Counted from the first letter of the stretch, positions 50,823-60,055 are shown. The stretch is DNA of 64,000 bases from an uncultured Eggerthella sp. (GCA_900542525.1 UQNZ01000001.1:1-64000), one strand, 5' to 3'. A program made the numbers and translations. The notes: generated by a model from the sequence alone, not told the origin.

Positions 50823-51740
50823 CTACACAACACAAGCGCCGTAACTTCCGTTTGGAAATCTTTCTATGAAACCCTCATGTTCGAGCTTCGCCAACTCGAC
50901 CATGAGCCAAGCAAGGCGCTTCTCAGGCAAAGGCGCACCGATATCATCTTTCTCCATAAGCGCATCGATCGAGAGCTGCTCGGCCTGAAGCGCCGCAAAG
51001 AGCAACGATGTTTCACACACCTCCTTCTTGCGCATGTCTTGGACTTTCAAGCACCCATATAGATTGAAGATGACATCTTCGAACGTCTCTTCATCAACAA
51101 TAGGAGTTGCACCCTGATATAGAAGTCGATTCGCACCGCGCGATGTGGGCGAAGTAATAGCGCCTGGCACCACAAGCACTTCGCGATTCGAAGAGAGCGC
51201 ATCATCGGCAGTCGAGAAGGTTCCCGAAGGAAGCCCTGCTTCTACGATGAGCGTTGCACGCGAAAGACCTGCGATGATGCGATTGCGTGCGCGAAACGTA
51301 TAGGGCATGGGCGGAAACTGCCATTGGTGTTCGGAGATGACGGCACCGCCTTTATCAACGACCTCCTGAAACAGATCGCGATTTGACTCAGGATAGATGC
51401 AATCACACCCTCCTCCAAGCACGACCACCGTTGGACTCCCTCCTTCAAGGCATCCCCTATGGGCTGCACTATCGCAACCGAGCGCACCGCCTGAGATGAT
51501 CGTGACCCCATGCTCCGAAGCGATCTTCGCGAACTTGAACGCCACATCACGCCCATAAGGCGTTGCTTTGCGTGCGCCGATCACAGAAAGGCCGCACGTG
51601 AGCACTTGCGGGTTGCCGATACCATAGATCTTCTTCGGTGGATCGGGTATATCCATCAACTGCTCAGGATAATCCTCTCCCCCATAAGGGAGAATAAAGC
51701 GTACTCCTTCAAGGGGTTTTGTTGGTCGTAGCTCTCTCAT
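50823..51740 (-). CDS. dprA: DNA-processing protein DprA
   Basis: DprA loads RecA onto incoming single-stranded DNA in transformation. The Rossmann-like core is complete: LSVIGARKATPYG, TIISGGALGCDSAAH, VVVLGGGCDCIYPESN, ARNRIIAGLS and SGTFSTADDAL. A short C-terminal winged-helix-like part follows (AWLMVELAKLEHEGFI). I use the ATG at 51740, with GAGAGGA 6 bases upstream; an ATGA overlap with comM at 51764 would allow a start 8 residues earlier. It sits between comM and trmFO. Confidence 0.93.
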   Translation of the reverse strand: MRELRPTKPLEGVRFILPYGGEDYPEQLMDIPDPPKKIYGIGNPQVLTCGLSVIGARKATPYGRDVAFKFAKIASEHGVTIISGGALGCDSAAHRGCLEGGSPTVVVLGGGCDCIYPESNRDLFQEVVDKGGAVISEHQWQFPPMPYTFRARNRIIAGLSRATLIVEAGLPSGTFSTADDALSSNREVLVVPGAITSPTSRGANRLLYQGATPIVDEETFEDVIFNLYGCLKVQDMRKKEVCETSLLFAALQAEQLSIDALMEKDDIGAPLPEKRLAWLMVELAKLEHEGFIERFPNGSYGACVV

Positions 51741-51760
51741 GAACCGTCCTCTCTCGATCA

Positions 51761-53308
51761 TCATTTCGTTTCGCTCGTCTGAAAGCGCAAGGCATAAGCT
51801 TCAGCCAAATGTTCTTCTTCGACTGAATCCGAAAAGGAGAGATCGGCGATCGTGCGCGCAAGCGAAAGTATCTTCATGATCGAACGCGTATTGAGCCCGC
51901 TCGTATTTATCGCAAGCTCAAGGAACTCATTTGCACGTCTACTGAGTGCACAGGAGTGGAACAGCGCCAGAAGCTTATTGCGCTTACTGATCTGGAGCGG
52001 TGAATCCGCGAGTCTCAGACATTCATCTGCCCTCTGGCTCTTCACACGATGGAGCATGCGCTCATGCGCGAACGCACGCGCACGGACGATTTCATCCCTC
52101 ATTTGCGCCGAGCTTTTGCCAGGGCGCGCCTTATCCAGATGCGAAAGATCGATACGAGCAACATCGATCCTGATATCGATGCGATCCATCACCGGACCGC
52201 CGATCTTGTTCTGATAACGTTGGATCTGATATGGGCTGCATTTGCATTCGTTCTCTTCATCACCGTAGTAACCACACGGGCAGAGATTCGTCGCCGCCAC
52301 GAACATGAAGCGCGCGGGAAATACGTACGAACCTTCCGCACGCGTGATGTGCACGATCCCTTCTTCAAGAGGCTGACGAAGTTGCTGCAGCACATCGTTA
52401 TGCATCTCCGCAAGCTCATCGACAAAGAGCACGCCATTGTGAGCAAGCGACACTTCGCCAGGACGCACAGGATTTCCTCCTCCGAGCAAGCCAGCTGCTG
52501 TCACGCTGTGATGAGGCATGCGAAAGGGGCGCAACCCACCATAGATTCCCCGCAGATCAGCATCGAGCGCTGAGTGGATCATGGCGGTTTGGATCTTCTC
52601 TTCTTCAGAGAGCGGAGGCAGGATACTCGGCACGCACTGGGCGAGCAAGGTCTTACCAGCGCCGGGAGAGCCCATCATGATGATGCCGTGATTCCCGCAA
52701 ACAGCTACCTGTAACGCACGTTTGGCCGCATCATGCCCGACCACGTCTGCGAAATCGAACGCATAGTCACGCTGTTCAGGCTCACTGAAGCAGAGCGCTG
52801 GCAGTTCTTCGCGCGTGATCTGACGCAGATATTCGAGCGCGAAGCATTCCACCCCTGAAACAGGAAGGGCACCATGGTCGGTCGCTCCCGTTATGAGCGT
52901 TGCGCCCAATTCGCGCGCGCATTGCTGATACGAGATGAGCCCTGCTGTAGAACGAACCCTTCCTTCAAGCGAGAGCTCACCCACCACAAGCGCATTTTCC
53001 AGATGCGCAACAGGAATCTGGCCTGTTGCTGCAAGGAGCGCGAGTGCAATGGGCAGATCGAACCCCGATCCCGTCTTGCGCAACGAGCTTGGTGCAAGAT
53101 TCACGACGATCTTATCGCTTGGCACATGAAAGCCTGCCGATTTGATAGCCGCTCGCACGCGCTCTCGTGATTCCTGGATGGCGGTATCGGGCATACCCAC
53201 GATCGAGAACGAAGGGATGCCACTCGAGATGAGCACCTCGACTTCAACTGGCAGCGCTTCGACACCGCGCAACACCGCACTCTTCACCTTGTAGGATTGC
53301 TGAGACAT
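51761..53308 (-). CDS. comM: ComM/YifB-family AAA+ helicase-like protein
   Basis: The 515 residues have the N-terminal YifB domain (SAVLRGVEALPVEVEVLIS; IVGMPDTAIQESRERV), a Mg-chelatase-like AAA+ domain with Walker A GSPGAGKTLLAQ and Walker B GVLFVDELAEM, a zinc-binding NLCPCGYYGDEENECKC, and a C-terminal helical domain. In Gram-negatives ComM is a branch-migration helicase that helps natural transformation. I use the ATG at 53308 (GAGG upstream), since an ATG at 53329 overlaps yraN. It lies between yraN and dprA. Confidence 0.93.
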   Translation of the reverse strand: MSQQSYKVKSAVLRGVEALPVEVEVLISSGIPSFSIVGMPDTAIQESRERVRAAIKSAGFHVPSDKIVVNLAPSSLRKTGSGFDLPIALALLAATGQIPVAHLENALVVGELSLEGRVRSTAGLISYQQCARELGATLITGATDHGALPVSGVECFALEYLRQITREELPALCFSEPEQRDYAFDFADVVGHDAAKRALQVAVCGNHGIIMMGSPGAGKTLLAQCVPSILPPLSEEEKIQTAMIHSALDADLRGIYGGLRPFRMPHHSVTAAGLLGGGNPVRPGEVSLAHNGVLFVDELAEMHNDVLQQLRQPLEEGIVHITRAEGSYVFPARFMFVAATNLCPCGYYGDEENECKCSPYQIQRYQNKIGGPVMDRIDIRIDVARIDLSHLDKARPGKSSAQMRDEIVRARAFAHERMLHRVKSQRADECLRLADSPLQISKRNKLLALFHSCALSRRANEFLELAINTSGLNTRSIMKILSLARTIADLSFSDSVEEEHLAEAYALRFQTSETK

Positions 53309-53315
53309 CGCTGCC

Positions 53316-53837
53316 TCACATCGAGCCAAAGGCGTTCAGGTGATGGCGCAGGAAAGCACGATCCTCTCCGAGTACGAGAATCGCGATGATGTCGAAACGC
53401 ACGCGCACATCGGCATAATCATGATCCTTAAGATAGCACGCTGCTATGCGTTCATAACGCGAGCGCTTCCGCGTGTCCACCGCCTCAGAAGGAAAGCCTT
53501 TCTGAGCGTCCTTACGAGTTTTCACCTCGATGAAACAAAGCGTATCGTCTTGGAGCGCAACGATATCAGCCTCGCCAGCGATGCATTTCCAATTACGATC
53601 GAGGATCTCGTATTCACGACGCTGAAGAAAGCATGCGGCAGCCTCTTCTCCCCTCTTGCCGAGTTCATGCGGGGAATACGAAGCTGCGTCCTTGGCTTCT
53701 TTAGCACCTTTACCCTTTTTACACTCTTTGGCGTCTTTACCCTCTTCAGCAGCCTTGACGCTTTTGGCATCTGCGTCCTTTTCGCAAAGTGCCTCATCTT
53801 CTTTTGGTTTCGTGCATAAAGCTTGTGATTCTTCCAT
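53316..53837 (-). CDS. YraN/UPF0102 endonuclease-like protein with charged N-terminal extension
   Basis: The C-terminal ~120 residues are a YraN domain: LGKRGEEAAACFL, then the nuclease-like GEADIVALQDDTLCFIEVKTR, which keeps the E-x-K catalytic pattern of PD-(D/E)XK nucleases. The first ~52 residues are an extra stretch very rich in Lys, Glu, Ala and Cys (AKECKKGKGAKEAKDAA). The start has the best ribosome-binding site of the region (AAGGAGG, 5 bases before ATG), so the extension is real. It couples to comM and follows rnhB by 169 bases that hold nothing I recognise. Confidence 0.88.
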   Translation of the reverse strand: MEESQALCTKPKEDEALCEKDADAKSVKAAEEGKDAKECKKGKGAKEAKDAASYSPHELGKRGEEAAACFLQRREYEILDRNWKCIAGEADIVALQDDTLCFIEVKTRKDAQKGFPSEAVDTRKRSRYERIAACYLKDHDYADVRVRFDIIAILVLGEDRAFLRHHLNAFGSM

Positions 53838-54006
53838 TCCTACCTCCTTGATTTAAGGATAGGAAGGGAATCTCAAAGAAATTTGAAAGAAATCTGATGT
53901 CTTCGCACGCGCAGATTTACGTTTTACTCACGTTTTTCTCAAATAGCACGTAAGCGCCCTGCGCAGCAGAGAGCCCCTTTATGAGCTTGGCACACGGCGC
54001 TTCGCA

Positions 54007-54786
54007 CTAAAACAAACGATCCTGTGTGAAATTCCTACAATATGAAACACGATGAATAGGGGTAAGCCCCTTCTCTTCGATAGCACGACGATGCGCAGCG
54101 CTGCCGTATCCCTTCGATGAAGCAAGATCATACCCTGGATAAACCTGATCATATTCGACCATAAGCGCATCACGCTCGACCTTAGCGATGACCGAAGCTG
54201 CTGCAATAGAGGCACAACGCGCATCTCCCTTCACCACGTTGATCTCGCGCGCGTCGAAGCCGAGCGGATTGCCGTCAAGCAGGATAGCCTCTGGCACAAT
54301 GCCCCGAGCTTCGATATTGGCAACTGCTGTTTTGAAGGCTCGCTTGAGGCAAGTCATGATGCCGAATTCATCGATATCCTCAGGAGGGATATGAACGACC
54401 GAGTACGCACGAGCTGAACGCTTCACCCCATCAGCAATAACGGGGCGCTTTGCTTCCGCGATCTGCTTGGAATCGTTGAGGCCCTCTATGAACGCAGCCG
54501 CCGGATCGAGTACCACAGCGCCCACGCTCACAGGGCCAGCAAGAGGACCGCGTCCAACCTCATCGAGCCCAACCACGACCTTTCCGCCTACAAGCTCTTG
54601 TTCGAACGTATAGAGATGCATCAAACGCGCATGCTCCTGCTCTTCGCGCTCAATACGCCTGCGCGCGGTAGCAAGCGCCTGTTGCACCCCTTTGCGCCCA
54701 TCAGAGGCAAGCGCACGCTCGAACTCAGGGAAGCTTTCAGGCGTTGCTTCTTTCAACAGCGCTCGTATCTCCGCTATCGATCCCAC
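54007..54786 (-). CDS. rnhB: ribonuclease HII
   Basis: RNase HII removes RNA from RNA-DNA hybrids and single ribonucleotides. The catalytic acids lie in VVGLDEVGRGPLAGPV (Asp-Glu), in ILLDGNPLGF, and in the later KGDARCASIAAASVIAKVERD. An N-terminal ~65 residues form the extra substrate-binding domain found in Gram-positive versions. I use the GTG at 54786, with AAAGGAG 5 bases upstream; a TTG at 54804 would overlap that site. It lies after rplS and a terminator. Confidence 0.95.
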   Translation of the reverse strand: MGSIAEIRALLKEATPESFPEFERALASDGRKGVQQALATARRRIEREEQEHARLMHLYTFEQELVGGKVVVGLDEVGRGPLAGPVSVGAVVLDPAAAFIEGLNDSKQIAEAKRPVIADGVKRSARAYSVVHIPPEDIDEFGIMTCLKRAFKTAVANIEARGIVPEAILLDGNPLGFDAREINVVKGDARCASIAAASVIAKVERDALMVEYDQVYPGYDLASSKGYGSAAHRRAIEEKGLTPIHRVSYCRNFTQDRLF

Positions 54787-54827
54787 GCTCTCTCCTTTTC
54801 TCAATTAGCCGGGCAATACGCGCTCAG

Positions 54828-54854
54828 GTGTCGAACGACCGGGTAGTTTGTCAC
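54828..54854. repeat. 27-bp intergenic palindrome, copy 4
   Basis: The arms GTGTCGAAC/GTTTGTCAC flank GACCGGGTA; it is inverted relative to copies 1 and 3. Position 10-18 is mismatched again, plus one T-T and one G-T in the arms. It lies directly downstream of the rplS terminator. Confidence 0.8.
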
Positions 54855-54861
54855 CTGCCAA

Positions 54862-54895
54862 AACCAAAAAAGGGGTACGAAACCCGTACCCCTTT
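54862..54895 (-). terminator. Rho-independent terminator of rplS
   Basis: On the minus strand the 11-bp perfect stem AAAGGGGTACG/CGTACCCCTTT has a 5-base loop and is followed by TTTGGTTTTGG. Confidence 0.9.
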
Positions 54896-54917
54896 CCAAA
54901 AGCATATGAAGGCGCTC

Positions 54918-55262
54918 TTAGAATGCCTTTTCCTTGATCTTCGCAGCCTTGCCGACCTTGTCGCGCAGGTAGTAGAGCTTTGCGCGACTCACATCACCAC
55001 GACGCGTGACTTCGATCTTCTCGATTTTGGGAGAGTGAACCGGGAAAGTACGCTCCACGCCCACAGAGAAGCTGATCTTACGAACCGTGAAGGTCTCGCG
55101 ATTCGAAGCACCATGACGACGGATAACATCGCCCTGGAACACCTGAATACGCTCGCGATCGCCTTCCTTGATGCGATAGTGAACCTTCACCGTATCGCCA
55201 ACGTTAAAGCTTGCAACTTCAGGATTGATCTGCTGTTGCTCGATTGCGCGGATGATATCCAT
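54918..55262 (-). CDS. rplS: 50S ribosomal protein L19
   Basis: The 114 residues carry the L19 pattern: [20 protein letters not shown] near the start, [20 protein letters not shown] in the middle and [23 protein letters not shown] at the end. It binds at the 30S-50S interface. GAAGGA lies 7 bases before the ATG. It starts the rplS-rnhB-yraN-comM-dprA-trmFO-xerD block, though its strong terminator makes it a separate transcript. Confidence 0.98.
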   Translation of the reverse strand: MDIIRAIEQQQINPEVASFNVGDTVKVHYRIKEGDRERIQVFQGDVIRRHGASNRETFTVRKISFSVGVERTFPVHSPKIEKIEVTRRGDVSRAKLYYLRDKVGKAAKIKEKAF

Positions 55263-55432
55263 GTCAAATTCCTTCTATATTTCCACTACTTTATATACAA
55301 ACACAAAGTGATGTCAGAGACACAGCTGATAATTATACGGTGAGCCAAATTGCGACGCAAGAAGCAATTGTAAAAATTGTTGCAAAACCACTTGCCTGGC
55401 GGCAGACGGTTCGCGCGCACGCTCCTGCGGCA

Positions 55433-55756
55433 CTAGATAAGCAACAACAATCCGTACGAGCCCACCCCGGCAACGATGCTCCACACGAGCGATTTCGTCT
55501 TGATAGCAACGGGAATCACGATGAGCGCAGCGATGACCGGGATCATCGCAGGCCACAAGCCCGCATCGAACATACCAGGGCTGAAAATATCGTTCGCAAT
55601 GAGCGCAGCGAAAGCAGCTGGCGGAATGAAGGCGAGCGCTTGAGAGAGCCATCCGGGCAGCTCACGGCCACGCAGCGCGAAGAGCGGCACCGTACGGAAG
55701 ATAAGGATCGTAAGTGCGCATCCTATACCGATGAGCGCAAATTCAGTCCAGCCCAC
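55433..55756 (-). CDS. azlD: AzlD-family branched-chain amino acid exporter subunit
   Basis: The 107 residues have four hydrophobic segments (FALIGIGCALTILIF; LSQALAFIPPAAFAALIANDI; LWPAMIPVIAALIVIPVAIKT; VWSIVAGVGSYGLLLL), the AzlD layout. It begins at a GTG that overlaps the end of azlC by 14 bases. AzlC and AzlD together form an exporter of branched-chain amino acids. The 160 bases after it hold nothing I recognise. Confidence 0.88.
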   Translation of the reverse strand: MGWTEFALIGIGCALTILIFRTVPLFALRGRELPGWLSQALAFIPPAAFAALIANDIFSPGMFDAGLWPAMIPVIAALIVIPVAIKTKSLVWSIVAGVGSYGLLLLI

Positions 55757-56444
55757 GTGCGCTCACCCGCTCTCTTCTTACCACGATCATGCCAGCGGCA
55801 ACACCCAAAAGAGCACCAATCAAGATAGCAGGCCCTGAAAGCCCCACGCATTTCGCCAGATATACACCGAGCACCGCAACCACGCCAGCTGCGATGTTGC
55901 CCTTGGTAGCTGGCTGCGAGAACAGCAGACACAAGAAGATGCTCGTCATGGCGAACGATGCAAGCGCGGTGGGCACAGTGAGCAGGCTTCCAAGCAGCAC
56001 CCCGAGCACGTTAGCGAGCGCCCAGGAGCTTTGCGAAAACAAGTTAACGAGCGTCGCGCCCTTGATGTTCCACTCGCCCTGCTCAAGCTTCACCACATTC
56101 ACCGCAAATGATTCATCGGTAACGGTCGCACCATACAAGAACGCCAGGCGCTTGTTCACGTTCTCGCAAAAGCGTGAGAGCGAAGCGCTGTAGAGCATCT
56201 GGCGGGAATTGACGAGCGTCACGCTCGCAATGATGGCAGCCATGGGAGAACCCAGCAACCACATGTTAGGAATCATGTACTGACCAGCACCAGAATAAAA
56301 AAGCGCGCTCAGCAAGAACACCTGCAGCGCATCCATGCCAACCGACTGGCTCAAGATGCCACAGGGAATACCGAGAAAAATATAGCCCACCATAATGGGT
56401 GCGGCCATATGCAATGCTTGTTTTACAAGAGATACGTTTTTCAT
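55743..56444 (-). CDS. azlC: AzlC-family branched-chain amino acid exporter subunit
   Basis: The 233 residues show the family's membrane segments, including APIMVGYIFLGIPCGILSQSVGM, LLSALFYSGAGQYMIPNMWLLG, IIASVTLVNSRQMLYSASLS and FLYGATVTDESFAVNV, in the usual order. It works with AzlD, encoded just downstream with an overlap. Removal of excess valine or isoleucine is a plausible role; the threonine dehydratase in this window makes an isoleucine precursor, but a link is speculative. Confidence 0.92.
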   Translation of the reverse strand: MKNVSLVKQALHMAAPIMVGYIFLGIPCGILSQSVGMDALQVFLLSALFYSGAGQYMIPNMWLLGSPMAAIIASVTLVNSRQMLYSASLSRFCENVNKRLAFLYGATVTDESFAVNVVKLEQGEWNIKGATLVNLFSQSSWALANVLGVLLGSLLTVPTALASFAMTSIFLCLLFSQPATKGNIAAGVVAVLGVYLAKCVGLSGPAILIGALLGVAAGMIVVRRERVSARGLD

Positions 56445-56520
56445 GACCGCATCAGTATAGCGCTATCAGCTCTAAGCACACCCTCTTCTCCGTCGGTGGA
56501 TAAAGAGAGATTCGGATACT

Positions 56521-57570
56521 TTAGTGTTGGGCGTTCCACGATTTCGGAACGAACATGTCCTCGAAGAAGTTAATCGCATAGCGATCGGTCATACCCGCAA
56601 CATGGTCGGTAACCGCACGCAGCGGATCGTCGCCAGCAAGCGCGCGATATTCCGCCGGTACTTCATCGTAGTGGCGCACGAAGTAGTTGAACAGATCCTC
56701 GACCAAATGGCGTGCCTTATACACCTCGCGCATGACCTGATCTGACGTGTAGACCTTGTCGAATAAAAATGAACGCAGCTCCATCATGGCTTCCCAGATC
56801 GGTTCGCTCATGGCGATATCGCCTCGCGCATCGGAGGTGATGATCATATCCTCAACGAGCGTTTGGATGCGATCTGCATGATTCTCCCCGATGATGCGAT
56901 GAGTGGATTCCGGCAGATCGGATTCTTTGAGCACACCCGAGCGAAGCGCATCGTCGATATCATGATTCACGTACGCGATGCGGTCAGCTGTTGCAACGAT
57001 ACGGCCTTCATATGTTTTTGCGCGCTCAGAGCCCGTATGATGCACGATGCCATCGCGCACCTCTTCCGAAAGATTGAGCCCCTTGCCATCGTTCTCGATG
57101 ACCTCGACCACACGCAAGCTCTGAATATTATGGCGATACAACACCTTGTTCTCCGGTGCCTCCGGGTCGAGCCCTTTATGAAGCGCCAAACAGCGGCTGA
57201 TCGATTCCTCTCCCACGTGCCCGAACGGCGTATGCCCCAGATCGTGTCCGAGTGCGATAGCCTCGGTAAGATCCTCATTCAACCCGAGTGCACGCGCGAT
57301 CGTACGTGCGATCTGCGAAACTTCGAGCGTATGCGTAAGACGCGTGCGGTAATGGTCTCCCACCGGCGCCAAGAACACTTGCGTCTTATGGGACAACCGG
57401 CGAAACGCCTTGGTGTGCAAGATCTTATCGCGATCCTTTTGATAGGTAGAACGAAAACGATCTTCCTGCGATGCGCGATCGCGCCCCAACGATCGATCGG
57501 AGAATGAAGCTTGGTCGCTTAGGCACTCATGCTCTTGTTCGATACGATCATCACGCGTGGTGAGTTTCAT
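56521..57570 (-). CDS. dgt: deoxyguanosinetriphosphate triphosphohydrolase-like protein (dNTPase)
   Basis: This HD-domain enzyme hydrolyses dNTPs to nucleoside and tripolyphosphate. The 349 residues have HRLTHTLEVSQIARTIARAL-type first metal histidines, the HD pair in ALGHDLGHTPFGHVGEE, and the later aspartate in ATADRIAYVNHDIDDAL. The N-terminal DRDKILHTKAFRRLSHKTQVF is diagnostic. In Gram-positives it usually stands next to dnaG-rpoD; here it is followed by azlC and preceded by the zinc-ribbon protein. Confidence 0.93.
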   Translation of the reverse strand: MKLTTRDDRIEQEHECLSDQASFSDRSLGRDRASQEDRFRSTYQKDRDKILHTKAFRRLSHKTQVFLAPVGDHYRTRLTHTLEVSQIARTIARALGLNEDLTEAIALGHDLGHTPFGHVGEESISRCLALHKGLDPEAPENKVLYRHNIQSLRVVEVIENDGKGLNLSEEVRDGIVHHTGSERAKTYEGRIVATADRIAYVNHDIDDALRSGVLKESDLPESTHRIIGENHADRIQTLVEDMIITSDARGDIAMSEPIWEAMMELRSFLFDKVYTSDQVMREVYKARHLVEDLFNYFVRHYDEVPAEYRALAGDDPLRAVTDHVAGMTDRYAINFFEDMFVPKSWNAQH

Positions 57571-57585
57571 AAGATCTTCTTTCGA

Positions 57586-58308
57586 CTAAGCGGTAACGAT
57601 GAGGAGTCTTCTACAAGAAGGACAGCGCGACACCGGTGCATCCTGCTTGATGCGGCCGATACGCGTGCTATCGAAGGCTGAACGACACGCACTGCATGAT
57701 CCATCGACAAGCTCCGCCACGCCGATGCCTCCGCATTCATGACAAGACCGCTCATAAGCGCGACAAAGTTCAGCATTCAGGGTCTCTGCCAACTGCTTAT
57801 GTTCAGCTTCCGCCTGCGCGATCGTGCGCGTGAGCGAACCGCCTTCTTCCTGAAATGAAGCGATAGCTTTCTTTTCGCGTGCATCCAATTCAGCGCAACC
57901 CGCCATGATCTGGTCCATGAGCGGACGAACGCGTGCAAGTTCACCATCGACGCGCTCCATATCCTGCGTGAGCTTTTCGCGGCGTTTTGCCACCCCATGC
58001 AGGTCTTTCGTGTATGACTCGACGCTGCGATAATCGCCCTTTACCCGATCGAGCGCTTCTTGGGTCTCTTGCTGCTTCTTCTCAAGACGCTCGTCTTCTG
58101 AGAGCAGGGCATGCAATTCGTCTTCGAACGCATCGATCATATCCTGCACCTGGGTCTTCTTCTTGATGATCGCAGAGAGCTTTTGGCGCGTTTCAAGAAT
58201 GGTTTGGCGCTGAGGGAGCTCATCGAGCTTCTTCTTGTTACGGATCACCTCGGCATCGATGTGCTGAAGTCGTTTGAGGTTCTCGAGCTCCTGATCGCTT
58301 GCGTGCAT
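57586..58308 (-). CDS. coiled-coil protein with C4 zinc ribbon (DUF164/CdsZ type)
   Basis: Residues ~5-180 are a long antiparallel coiled coil (QELENLKRLQHIDAEVIRNKKKL; DRVKGDYRSVESYTKDL). The end holds two CxxC pairs, ERSCHECGGIG-VAEL...GSCSACRS and SRCPSCRRLL, forming a zinc ribbon. Proteins of this kind accompany Nif3-like proteins throughout Gram-positives; their role may be RNA- or DNA-linked but is not settled. I use the ATG at 58308, with GAGG upstream. It is placed 33 bases after the Nif3-like gene and 15 before dgt. Confidence 0.88.
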   Translation of the reverse strand: MHASDQELENLKRLQHIDAEVIRNKKKLDELPQRQTILETRQKLSAIIKKKTQVQDMIDAFEDELHALLSEDERLEKKQQETQEALDRVKGDYRSVESYTKDLHGVAKRREKLTQDMERVDGELARVRPLMDQIMAGCAELDAREKKAIASFQEEGGSLTRTIAQAEAEHKQLAETLNAELCRAYERSCHECGGIGVAELVDGSCSACRSAFDSTRIGRIKQDAPVSRCPSCRRLLIVTA

Positions 58309-58341
58309 GCCTACCTCGTTCATCTTGTATGGGGCGATTCG

Positions 58342-59220
58342 CTATTGGCGAATGGTTTCAGGGGTGTACCAATTCTTCGATTGATCAACAACCATGATAC
58401 ATGAATCTGGCAGACCCGCCGCGAGCGCTTCGGTCGCGAGAAGAGCACAGAACGGAAGCTCCGAAACATCGTGCCCCAGCTCGATGATCGATAGCCCACT
58501 CTGGCGTGCTTCGAGTGCCACATGATACTTCACTTCGCCGCAGATCAGGCAATCGATGCCATTCTCCAAACAGAGATCCACCAAATCATTTGCCGACCCA
58601 CCACAGGTAACGATCGACTCGAGCAGGGTATCGGGGTTGCCCCATACGCGCGGTACCGAACCGAACACAGAGACCGAGCGTGCTGCGAGATGCTTGAGCG
58701 AGATCGCGCCATCATCGCTCGCGCACACCATCCCGAAACCTTTATCAGCCTTGCCAGCAAGCGGATCGAGCACATAGCGCGGTTTGAGACGCAGCAGCGT
58801 GGGCAAGATCGAAAGCGCTTGTGGCGCAACATCGAGCGCCGTATGGAAATTCATGCAATTGATGCCGTGCGAGAGCGCATAGTTCACTACCGCCCCTGGT
58901 TTCGCGCCCTGTACAGTCTCAGGCATGAAGTTGCTCACCGCTTCGATGAATACGGGGTGATGCGTGAGCACCACGTTCGCACCAAGATCGGTAGCTTCTT
59001 TGAGCGCCGCAATGGTGGGATCGAGTGCGACCACCACACCGGTCACTTCGACACCCGGGTTACCCACGGTAAGCCCGGTGCGATCCCAAGCGCACGCATC
59101 CTCGGCAGGAAAGACCGAAAGCAAACGCTGCTCGAGCGTGCCAACAGAAACGCCCGTTTTCACGGGCGCAAGGGGCCCCGTTGGGACCTTGAACAATGTG
59201 TTGATATCTGATTGGGACAT
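58342..59220 (-). CDS. Nif3-like dinuclear-metal-centre protein (GTP cyclohydrolase 1 type 2 homologue)
   Basis: The family's metal ligands are visible in VLTHHPVFIE (two His) early and in GHDVSELPFCALLA late in the 292 residues. Nif3/YbgI proteins form toroidal hexamers with a two-metal site; the reaction is unproven. AAGG lies before the ATG at 59220. It stands between the PHP phosphatase and the zinc-ribbon protein, and the pairing with the latter is widely conserved. Confidence 0.9.
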   Translation of the reverse strand: MSQSDINTLFKVPTGPLAPVKTGVSVGTLEQRLLSVFPAEDACAWDRTGLTVGNPGVEVTGVVVALDPTIAALKEATDLGANVVLTHHPVFIEAVSNFMPETVQGAKPGAVVNYALSHGINCMNFHTALDVAPQALSILPTLLRLKPRYVLDPLAGKADKGFGMVCASDDGAISLKHLAARSVSVFGSVPRVWGNPDTLLESIVTCGGSANDLVDLCLENGIDCLICGEVKYHVALEARQSGLSIIELGHDVSELPFCALLATEALAAGLPDSCIMVVDQSKNWYTPETIRQ

Positions 59221-59237
59221 GTCAACCTTCTTTCGCA

Positions 59238-60053
59238 TTAGGAAAGGGGGATCGCTTTTCTCTCACCACCCGGCAACAGCGCGGTGATCTCGCGATATCC
59301 CGCTTCATAGAGAAGTTTCAACCCAGCGTCGATGCCGCGATCAACATTGCACGGCTCGTGCGCATCTGTTCCCAGTGTAACGGGCACGCCTGCTTTTCTG
59401 AATTCTGTTAACAAATCGATATGAGGGAAGGGCTCTTTACAAGCATAATAAGCTCCCGAAGTATTCACCTCGATCATGCGCTCCCCCGCTGCCGCCGCTT
59501 CAGCAGCTTGCGCGTAGGCGCGAGCGCGATCGAAGGCAGACGAAGGATACTTGGCGAACTTCTTTACCAGATCGGGATGCGCCATGACCGTGTAGGGCAT
59601 ATCCGAAACGCACGCCGTGCAGAACTGATCGAAATAACGCTCCCAGATTGCATCGTGACCGACCTCATCCCAATGATCGACTTGCGTAGGGTCGTCGAAG
59701 GGCCACATGTCGAGATAGTGGACCGATCCCAAGATGATATCGAAACGGCCCCAATCGATACTCGAAAGATCGCGATCCTCATAATCTCCAAGCCAGTCGA
59801 GCTCGGTTCCGATAAGGATCTGCATATTAGGGTGAAGAGCGCGCTGTGCTTCGATCTCGCAAAGGTAAGGATCGAGCGCATCCCACGGCATCGAGACGAA
59901 GTTATCAGGATCGACCTCATGAGAAAGTGGGAAATGCTCGGTGAGAGCCAAGATCGAGATGCCCGCTTCATCAGCTGCCTGCACGACCTCGGCAATCGTG
60001 CCGCTACCATGCCCGGTAAGTCCTGTGTGCGTGTGCGTGTTGATGTGTTCCAT
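59238..60053 (-). CDS. PHP-domain phosphatase, histidinol-phosphatase-like
   Basis: The PHP metal motifs are NTHTHTGLTGHGSG near the start, ILALTEHFPLSHE, and the late GTDAHEPCNVDRGI. The 271 residues match HisK-type histidinol-phosphatases in size and layout. No other his gene is near, so the substrate could be another phosphoester or exogenous phosphate-containing compound. The ATG at 60053 lies just after the cysteine desulfurase stop; an in-frame TTG at 60059 overlaps it. Confidence 0.82.
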   Translation of the reverse strand: MEHINTHTHTGLTGHGSGTIAEVVQAADEAGISILALTEHFPLSHEVDPDNFVSMPWDALDPYLCEIEAQRALHPNMQILIGTELDWLGDYEDRDLSSIDWGRFDIILGSVHYLDMWPFDDPTQVDHWDEVGHDAIWERYFDQFCTACVSDMPYTVMAHPDLVKKFAKYPSSAFDRARAYAQAAEAAAAGERMIEVNTSGAYYACKEPFPHIDLLTEFRKAGVPVTLGTDAHEPCNVDRGIDAGLKLLYEAGYREITALLPGGERKAIPLS

Positions 60054-60055
60054 GA

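Noticed and set aside
55314..55652. 112-codon minus-strand frame overlapping azlD
   Set aside because: It overlaps azlD in another frame, and azlD has the expected membrane helices and coupling to azlC. No family resemblance.
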